A stretch of DNA of 64,000 nucleotides from Penium margaritaceum (lineage: Eukaryota; Streptophyta; Zygnematophyceae; Desmidiales; Peniaceae): assembly GCA_023375785.1 (NCBI GenBank), contig SZWC01000573.1:261076-325075 (forward strand). Reading direction: 5' to 3'. Below the pieces are notes generated by a model. The model was not told where the DNA came from and did no database searches. It saw only the letters and a program-made list of their open reading frames with translations. Position numbers and translations under genes: made by a program. Below, piece by piece: positions 56,761 to 64,000 of this stretch (within the stretch, counting starts at the first letter, position 1; each line of letters opens with the position of its first letter).

Positions 56761-57195
56761 TGCATGCTCCTATGTGAGCGATGCATATCCAAGTGCAGAG
56801 CTAGGGTGGACAACCCCTATGGCCAGGCCCATAGCATCCATACCAGTCGGCAACACCGGGGGCTGCACAGGTCGTGACTGAGAAGGACGGACGGAAGACG
56901 CAGTGCCGCTGGAAGAGCAGGTAGGAAGCTCGTCGAGGCGCCCACCACAAACAAAGGGTTTGACGGGTTCAGGAATGGGAGGCACGTTGGACAGAGGCGG
57001 ATTTGGAGCAGACTGACTAGACACGACAGGAGTGGAGGGGGTCACCGAGGAGTGAGCAGGGGACAAAGACTCTGACGGGGCTGACGGGGACGCGACAAGA
57101 GAAGCCGGAGCTCCAAGTGAGCTAGACGTCACGGACGGTGAAAACAAAGAGTCCGGAAGCACAAGGCGTTCAAAGGGTGAAGGCTGTTAGGGAGG
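56761..57195 (-). pseudogene. Ser/Pro-rich linker of copia element F (fossil)
   Basis: About 130 codons rich in Ser, Pro, Ala and Val (for example SLGAPASLVASPSAPSESLS) join integrase to RT. It corresponds to the linker at 6141-6940 in element A. Confidence 0.7.
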
Positions 57196-58300
57196 GAAAT
57201 CAGCAGAGACTGTAGGGACAGTAGAGGCCCCTTCAAGGCGGACATCCCCCTGCAATTGAGATAGTGGAAGGAGGGAGGCAGCGGACGATGGATAGTTGAG
57301 GTTGCGAAGGAACACAAACTCATAAACCAGGTCATCGTGAGACTCAACGACATGCTGGCTCTCTGGGTCCCAAAAGTGCCAGGCCTTTGATTGGACAGAC
57401 ACACCTAAGAAAGGACAGAGGTGACCACGGAAGGAGAGTTTACCATCACGAAGATCCTCCAAGAGTGAGACAGAGGCGATAACACTCACAGACGCGAGCA
57501 AGATGGAGGTCGGCTCAGGTGCCGAACCAGTGTTCAAAGGGGGTGAGTGTGTGGGAGAGGACCGTGCGGAACACATTTCTAGACCCGGGTATGTAACACA
57601 TGGCCTCAAAGGCGAACACGGAGGGAGACCAGACTCGGACAATAGGGTAGGGTCGCCGTCGGCAAGGGTCCGGTTCCAGCGTTCACAAACCCCATTCTAC
57701 AAGAGAGTGTAAGGAGCCGAGGTCTCCAGACACACCCCTTGGGACTGAAAAAAGCGAGTGGTGGGAGCAAGAAACTCACTGCTGTGGTTGCTACGGAAGA
57801 CGCGTAAAGAGTGTCGACACGAGCACTCAGCTTGTACTAACCATGTTTCGATAAAATCAGAGACATCACTCATCTTACAAAGAACAAAGACCCAACAGAA
57901 CCGAGAGAAGTAATTAGTAAGGCGCAGAACATACTGGTCCACTCCCCCAAGGAACTCATGGGGAAGGGCACCCATGATATCAGCGTGAACAAGGTCAAGG
58001 GGAGCGGAGGACCAAGAGTCAGAAGAAGCAAAGGGAGAGTGATGTATTCTGCCCTTGACACAGTCAAGATAGTCAGATGGAGAGGACGCGGGGAAATTGG
58101 ACGGCGTCAAGCCAACGGCAGGCTGAAGCCGGAGCATGCTGGTAATAGCATCAGTGTGCACATGGCAAAGACTGCAGTGTAAGAGTCAAAAATCATCAGG
58201 CAAAAGGGAGGGTACGACATGGGCAAGAGAGGAGCCAACAGTAGAGGCACACAGAGCAAGAAGAGGAACACAGTACAACTTGTCACACTTAACCCCCCGC
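57196..58300 (-). pseudogene. Integrase region of copia element F (fossil)
   Basis: DYLDCVKGRIHHSPF, PLDLVHADIMGALPHEFLGG, YVLRLTNYFSRFCWVFVLCK, RVFRSNHSSEFLAPTTRFFQ, then FLGVSVQSKAWHFWDPESQH toward the C-terminus. This is the copia integrase order. Spacing matches element A (LVHSDLLGPLPVESLFDRGR). Confidence 0.87.
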
Positions 58301-58319
58301 AAGACATTGCGACCAGAGG

Positions 58320-58985
58320 AGCGAAGACTGACGGTGCCAACACCCTGACTGGTAGAGAAATCCATGCCCTGGCCGTCAAGGGATGTCACCAACCGCAGGT
58401 TGAGTTCCAAGCAAGGTACATACAGGACGTCAGGCAAGAACGGTGCACCACTAGGGCCAACAAAGCAAACAACGCCTTCACCTTGGACGGGGAGCATCTG
58501 GCAGGACCCAGTGCAGACAAAGCGAATGAGACTGGCCGGACCCAACGAGACGAAGAGGACAAAAAAGAAGTTATGTATTGGGTGGCGCCGGAGTCAAGGA
58601 CCCACAAGCCACAAGAGACACTAACACTGGGGAGCACACCACAGATTGCCACAGTGCCGACGGGAGCCAGAGACAGAAAAAACAACGAGACAACGAGGGA
58701 GAATGACAGACTACCAATGCTCGACCCACGGAACAGACGTAGACGGGAACCCGAGGACGTGACCGGGGAGATCCCAGCGGAGGACACTATCAGTCTGACA
58801 CACAGGACCTCTGGCCAACAAAGACACACTCTCACCTTCCTGGTCACGAAGGTGAAGGCATTGAAGGAGAGACTGCTCCAACTGGCGCTCGCCGTCAACG
58901 AAAGGCATAGGCAAAGGGGTCGACGGAGCCAAGGAGGATACCACGGAGGAGGCACGTAGGCAGAGGAAGGTGGGCCAATGTACAC
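58320..58985 (-). pseudogene. Protease region of copia element F (fossil)
   Basis: LWVLDSGATQYITSFLSSSS (about 58550-58605) holds the DSGAT active-site motif. Strands VVCFVGPSGAPFLPDVLYVP and LELNLRLVTSLDGQGMDFST follow, as in element A (VVCFDGLSGPLYLSDVLFVS). Confidence 0.88.
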
Positions 58986-59069
58986 AGGCGCACCATAAGG
59001 AGGCCGCCATCCCCAAGGGAACAGTGCAGAAAGAGGAGCGGAAGGAATGCCAGCGGTAGAGTTGGCCTA

Positions 59070-60332
59070 TACAGAGGAAAAACTGGCGGAACGAGAGTGG
59101 GCGTTGGAGCTGGAGCTGCTGGTCGAGGAGGACGAAGAACAGCTGCTGGTGCGGGCCCAATGGGCACGCATGGCTTGCACAAGGTAGAGGTCCTCAGGAG
59201 ACTCAGGACACTTCCGAGCCGAGTACTCGGTGGAGCCACAGTTCCAGCACACTACCTCCCCAAGAGGATGGGACGATGGAGTAACTTTGGCCTTTCCCTT
59301 TCCATGGCCACGGCCGCGGCTATGCCAACACCCCTGAAAGGCAAGAGCGGCGGCACTGGGGGTTGAGGAGGAAGGGGAGGTAGAGGAGGAGGGAGACAAG
59401 GTAGTGGCACGGGAGGACATAGAGGATGCAGCTATGATGGCGGCAACCCCAGCCACAACAAAATGGTGAAGACGTTTGTTCTAGAGACTGGTCCACCAGG
59501 TGGCGAGCCGCTCACTAGTGAATTCCCAGAGGGCACCAACACCAGCAGGGGACCATGGGGGAACCGACTGCAAGGCGAGACACTAGAGCTCATCAGGTTT
59601 GATGTCGCGGAAGAGGTTTGACAGCTCGGGAATCAACCCGTTGACCATAGTAAGGACAGCTGACAGCTGACCTCGGGTTGCCTCGCCAAGCTCGCGAAGC
59701 ATTTTGAGCCCGTGGGCTCAATATGCGTTAGCCAATTCGTCTGCACGCATCAAGAGCCTGTTGAACTGCATGGTGAGCGCACTCTGAGCAGTCTGACCAG
59801 TCACGGTGGTGCGACAACGAAGCATAGTGTACGTACCGACAGGGTCAACCAGACGCTGAACACCAGGGTCAGCATTGCAGGTGCCGACATCGTCGATAAG
59901 ATACTCAGGTACAGCAGCAATGAGGGTGCGGACAGCACGAGCAGACTCATCAGCAACAGGCCTAAATGGCGGGATGGCTGGGAAACAAAACTCCCAAAAG
60001 CATTCCCCCTGAGCCCAGGCACTGAAGCAAGTTTCCTAGGAAGAGAATGCAAGCTCAGTGGAAAGGTCTGGAGGTTGGGAGAAGAAGTCAACAGCGGTGC
60101 TACGAGCAGATGGTGTGGACGAAGTACCTGCACTAGTGGCTGTAGCAGTAGCATCAGAGGGGACTGACACCGCAAGGAGGCGCTTAAGCATGATGGCAGC
60201 AACCTCATCCGCAAATGCAGTGCGATTGTCATTTGCGAGATTGAGGCGGTCTTCAGCCTCCCGCTAAGCCTCGCGAGCGAGGGTCAGCTGGTGTTGCAAG
60301 CCTGCTATGACTGACTTATCGTCACCAGGCAT
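59070..60332 (-). pseudogene. Gag region of copia element F (fossil)
   Basis: The ATG at 60332 opens PGDDKSVIAGLQHQLTLARE, a coiled-coil-like start. A long helical middle follows (ARAVRTLIAAVPEYLIDDVG; LRELGEATRGQLSAVLTMVN), then a Ser-rich stretch and a CCHC-type knuckle (CWNCGSTEYSARKC) at 59208-59249. It is a copia gag with several breaks. Confidence 0.85.
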
Positions 60333-62063
60333 TGTAACGACAGCGGACCCTGTAGGAAAAATCCCGGTAGAGTTTCCCCAATGGGCGTGGGAAAAATGGG
60401 GTGCCCTTAGGCACGTGGTTAGAAGCTGCAATACAGCCCACCCCAAGTCCCACAGAATAAGCCACCGCAAGAGAAGTAAGGGAGGAGGACAGGGAGATAT
60501 AGCAGGCAGAGGCGGAGGTCACGCAGAAGCAGGAAGAGTGGGATTGCGTAGAAACGCAAGGAGAGGAGGAGCTGCAGGTGTTGAAGCGATAGCGAGGATG
60601 GAGTTGGTAGAAAGAGCGGGAACCACCAGCGCTAACACTGTAGTGGCAGAGGCTGCTCCGAGGGTGGTGATGACGACTACGACGAAGATGACTGTGGTGA
60701 CAAGGCCGGATGTAGCAGATGGAGCTGATGTTGATATTATGACTGCTGTAGCTGTAGAGGTGCGGATTCAAGCTACAGCTCTTGTAGTGGAAGATGAGGC
60801 TGATGTAGTGGCGGATGCAATGGCGGATTCGGCTGTAGAGATCTGCGTGCCTATGTGCGTTACGGCTGTACCAACAGGCCCGATCATAACTGTTGCCTCA
60901 GTGTAGGCGGCAGTTACGCGACCGGTAGATGTAGAGGAAGGCGCGCGCGAGGCTCTAGCAGTTGTTGCAAAAGTGGTGGCAGCAGCTGTAGCGGCGTGTA
61001 TGATAGAGGAAGTCACACGTATCAATGCGCTCAGAAAACTAACTACATCTTATCTGAATGCTATGTAAAGCTGAGCAGCAGCCGGCTCTGGAGAAGGGTG
61101 TAGCTATGTGTCCTCCCTCTCTTGAGGAGAGAAAGGGAGAGAAGCGCTTATCGGACGTTGACGAATCATCCGCGATGACAGGGCTGAAGTAGGCTCAGAC
61201 GCGCAATCGTTGCTCATCGCGTGGCAACAACACGTGTGGTGGTGCCCCAACCGCCCCTCGTAGTAGGCACCAAGGGACAGTGTAGTGAGGATGTCTCACT
61301 GAGCCAGGATGACGACCGACACACCGCCGCGACTGAGAACGTCTATTGCTGCAGTAATTTTCTATGCTGTGTCGTCTCAGGTTTTGTGGCAGCCGCTGTC
61401 GCACCTTAGCGGGCATGGTTCGCACTACCGCGACTTTCGGTGCCCTCGTTGATGCGTCTGCCGTAAGTGCGACTGGCTACTGCTGCTGCTGTTGCTGCGG
61501 CCGAGCCGAGGTGATGAAAGTGACAGCTGCAACTTCCAACAACGCTGTTGTTGCCGTTGTCGCAGTCCGGTGCAGCTGATGCCACCAGTACAACTGCGGA
61601 GAATGCAGCAAGGAATGCAGCTGTGCCAATGCGCACGGAGCTGTTGTTGACGCGACGGCTGCTGCAGATGCCGGTGCTGGTGCCGCGGCTACTTCTTGCA
61701 CTGTCGTTACTTGTTGCGGTTGACTAAACAGCGACGTCCGTGCAGAGTGGCGGAGGCACCAAGCCACCGGTGGTGATACAGGCGACGAAACCCGCCGGGA
61801 AGAAGACAGGCGGAACCATGTAGCAGCTGCTGGTCACCAAGAGGCTGGCAGCAATGGCACTGGCTGGTTTAGGGAGCCGAGCATCACAAAGTCTAGGCCG
61901 AAGTGGTGTGTGGCCTCTCGGAGCCAGGGAGGTGACACCAGCCTAAGCAGGTTGCTAGAAAGCAGAGGTAGTGGCGGTGTGGCGGAGGAAGCGTAGCGGG
62001 CGACAAAGAGACGTCGTCCAAAGGACAGGAATAACCCCCAATCACGAGCGCATTAAGCCTCTC
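60333..62063 (-). other. Long leader of copia element F, triplet-rich
   Basis: About 1.7 kb between primer site and gag. Parts are rich in GCA/GCT/GTA/GTG triplets (60590-61030 and 61440-61720). Open frames (such as 60307-60906 on the plus strand, Val/Ala/Thr/Met-rich) are triplet by-products. It is comparable to the 0.9-kb leader of element A. Confidence 0.65.
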
Positions 62064-62082
62064 TCACACCGCTCTGATGCCA
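62064..62082 (-). other. Primer-binding site of element F
   Basis: TGGCATCAGAGCGGTGTGA on the minus strand, against the LTR end. It matches the initiator-Met tRNA site TGGTATCAGAGC at 11 of 12 positions. Confidence 0.85.
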
Positions 62083-62575
62083 AAAGGGAACAGTCCCTAG
62101 TGTGTGTGAGGGGAACAGGAGAAAGTAGTGATGGCAAGACGCCATGGATTTGTATCGGCCAAGAGAGGCGAGTGAAGCGAGTGTGAAATAGTCAAAGAGC
62201 ACAGAGCTGCTAAGAGCAAGAAGCGGAAGCGAGCGAGCGAGCGGTGAGCTTGCTCCAGCTCGCTTCCCCCTTGCACGGTAGACTTGAACCACCCAGCCAC
62301 AAGTTAGGTTGTACATGTCAAGTTTATCCGTGGCTAAGACCTTGGAGTAAATTAAATGAGTGTGAGCACCCTGAACGATGCACAACAAGAAAGAGGCATG
62401 AGAGCAATGTCAACTTGTGCACCTCTTTTGAGCACTTTTCTCGAAGATGTTGCGCCGTTATGCCACCAAGACGACACTGCCAACAGAGATGTCTCCCTCT
62501 CGGTCAGTCACCTGCACCAGTGAGGTGAGTGCGCAACGAGGCCAGAGGTCACTATGTGGTACTGACACATAACCA

Positions 62576-62578
<3 letters not shown>
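62083..62578 (-). repeat. 5' LTR of copia element F
   Basis: About 496 bp, starting TGTTGGTTATGTGTCAG on the minus strand and ending at the primer site. It matches 54555-55033 in direct orientation. Confidence 0.9.
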
Positions 62579-62611
<33 letters not shown>

Positions 62612-62612
62612 N
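62579..62612. repeat. (TG)n microsatellite with a single N
   Basis: About 16 TG units adjoin the outer end of the element F 5' LTR. An N at 62612 marks an unresolved base or a minimal gap. Confidence 0.95.
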
Positions 62613-62910
62613 TGCTGGTAGTCATCGGTGTGGCATAGGCAGGGCATAGAAGTGGACAGCTGCTACATCAGATGTTTCCAACACCTATCGGCAAATGTTG
62701 TTTATCATCCTCAGGCCGAATGAAACACAACCATGTCGAACGATCGAAATGAAATCCGCGGTCAGATTACTGATGCCCCAAAACGTTGTCAAGGGGCTGG
62801 TCAGTAACTGTGTGACACATGGGAGACCTAGAGCTGCATCTGGCATTTTGATTGTAGCTCAGCTTTCCAGTTTTCATTTCATCGGGCTCCATCAATCACC
62901 AAATGATATT
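62613..62910. other. Unrecognised 300-bp stretch
   Basis: No gene is supported. A short plus-strand stretch near 62695-62720 reads VVYHPQAE, which faintly recalls the YHPQTDGQTE motif of gypsy integrases, but the surroundings do not match and chance is likely. Confidence 0.4.
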
Positions 62911-63115
62911 CGGGCATAATAAGCCTACTACCCAATCACGCGAGGGGGTTGGTGACACCCTACCCAGTGAACAAGCTTTATTGACACCCTGCCCATTGAC
63001 CCAAAAAAAAACAGCCCTGCCCAATCACTTCACCATGCTCGATTAGCGGCATGCGCCGCTGATTGAGCGAAGCAAGATGGGGCATGTCGACTCCCCTTGC
63101 GATTCTCGCTCCGTC
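62911..63115 (+). repeat. Dispersed repeat, copy 2 (first copy at 11809)
   Basis: Landmarks match 11809-12010 in order and orientation. The central hairpin is best seen here: GCTCGATTAGCGGC at 63037-63050 pairs with GCCGCTGATTGAGC at 63055-63068 at 12 of 14 positions, both exceptions being G-T wobbles, around the loop ATGC. The segment GACACCCT occurs twice in this copy. Confidence 0.7.
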
Positions 63116-64000
63116 ACGATTCTTGCTCCCACACGAGAATCGCGATCGAGCGATGAGCTCTTTGTTTTTTTTTTTTTGGATTAATTGACCTAGGGACCCG
63201 GGCTCATCATATGTCCCAACGCGAGGTCCCGCGTTGTTGGATCCATCATCAAGGGAGTCCGGATTGGGGTGGCGACCAACGCAAGGGCCCGTTGGCAACC
63301 CTCGTGACTCAATGTTGCCAGCTGTTTTACCGGCTGTTGAGTCCTTGTAGTGACAAGGACTCGGCCCGCTGCATGGGTCGGCAGATCGGCAAGGCAATCG
63401 TCTTGTCGTCGAGTACCAACTGGAAAATGTGTATTTACAAGGCAAACCAGAGTGATACAAGACGGTTGAATTTCAAGGTTGAATGCCAAAAATTTTTGGT
63501 GATGACTCAGACTTTGCTCTGGTTGTTAAGGGCTTGCGACGACACTTGACTTCACCGGATCGAGAATCTGACTAGGAGGATCTGTTCGAAGGGCTCTGTC
63601 GTTACTGAGATGGAACGGCAGGGCTCCGCGGCTGATGAGATCGGCCGTCGGGGCCTTCTCGTTGACGATGGAGCGAAACAGGCTGCCGCATGGAGTCGCT
63701 TCATCAAACGCGACCCTGAGGTTGAATTGCCCTTTTTTCTTTGACACTCAAATACCCTAGTTTGATTTAGGTTTTTGTATGCTTTGCGCGGTTGGAGCCT
63801 GCACAAAGCATGAAACCCAGGTATACTTAAAAGGGGCATGCAGGCCCATGCGAAAAACGAACATGAGCTCTGTGTGTGAGTGTATTGCAAAACGGCAAGA
63901 ATTTGGCTAAGTCTGGAATGGATAACATGAAAGAACAAAGAGAAAATACAAATGAGCCCCTAGCGGGCTTATGTAGGGGCGCCGACAGCTAGCCGCACTG
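63116..64000. other. Unrecognised DNA with two short perfect inverted repeats
   Basis: GAGTCCTTGT at 63339-63348 pairs perfectly with ACAAGGACTC at 63353-63362 around a 4-base loop. GCCCCTA at 63956-63962 pairs with TAGGGGC at 63974-63980. Open frames of 60-130 codons (the longest at 63552-63938, minus) have no recognised domain. A T-run occurs near 63164-63178. No gene is supported. Confidence 0.5.

Larger units (their letters stand above)
54555..62578 (-). mobile_element. Ty1/copia LTR retrotransposon F, broken
   Basis: About 8 kb on the minus strand, with 5' LTR 62083-62578, 3' LTR about 54555-55033, primer site at 62064-62082, a long leader, gag, protease, integrase, RT, RNase H and a purine tract. 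LTRs begin TGTTGG. The LTRs differ at roughly 10-12% by eye, so it is older than A and C. Its gag N-terminal style, triplet-rich leader and GTCATGGGGGAG tract link it to element A. The coding part is a fossil with over ten breaks. (GT)n tracts lie on both sides. Confidence 0.92.

Noticed and set aside
60307-60906. 199-codon Val/Ala/Thr-rich plus-strand frame
   Set aside because: It is antisense to the leader of element F and driven by GTA/GTG/GCA triplets.
62650-62890. Gypsy integrase remnant suggested by VVYHPQAE
   Set aside because: Only a few residues match and neighbouring landmarks are absent.

Overview
This window is repeat-dominated nuclear DNA from a eukaryote. The transposon families (Ty1/copia elements, one with a perfectly tRNA-iMet-like primer site, and a chromodomain-bearing Ty3/gypsy), the 5-bp target duplication and the nesting all fit a streptophyte plant or alga with a large genome. 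The species cannot be named from the sequence. I found no host protein gene, rRNA or tRNA gene that I would stand behind; nearly everything readable as protein belongs to decayed LTR retrotransposons.

Layout. 1-2223: GC-rich low-complexity DNA, a poly-C/poly-G pair, and an AT-richer stretch carrying TACCCAC repeats. 2224-9241: copia element A (+ strand), with a leader holding a CAG-type array and seven copies of a 20-bp TGACGTCA repeat. 9242-12163: non-coding or unrecognised DNA with a strong hairpin, inverted TACCCAC copies and a dispersed repeat seen again near 62.9 kb. 12164-14400: the 3' half of a gypsy chromovirus, B (- strand). 14400-22177: copia element E (- strand), split by a complete but worn copia element D (14939-20618). 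22178-52351: one roughly 24-kb array of an 11-bp satellite (consensus GGGCGCAACTA / GGGCGCAAGTA), interrupted at 27112-33312 by the youngest copia element, C, which has a 5-bp target duplication. 52352-53549: an LTR-like stretch with tandem repeats. About 54555-62578: copia element F (- strand), beside (GT)n, an 803-base assembly gap and (GA)n. 62579-64000: short unrecognised sequence, the second copy of the dispersed repeat, and small inverted repeats.

History. E was hit by D, and the 5' part of E now abuts the 3' part of B, so a rearrangement has brought two elements together. The satellite already had a higher-order period of about 1.43 kb when C landed, because the period stays in phase across C. 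LTR-pair differences judged by eye rank the insertions: C youngest (about 2%), then A (about 7%), then F and D (about 10-15%). The most notable signals are the satellite with its CpG-decay pattern and higher-order structure, the TGACGTCA array in element A's leader, the inverted TACCCAC clusters either side of A, and a dispersed hairpin-bearing repeat.
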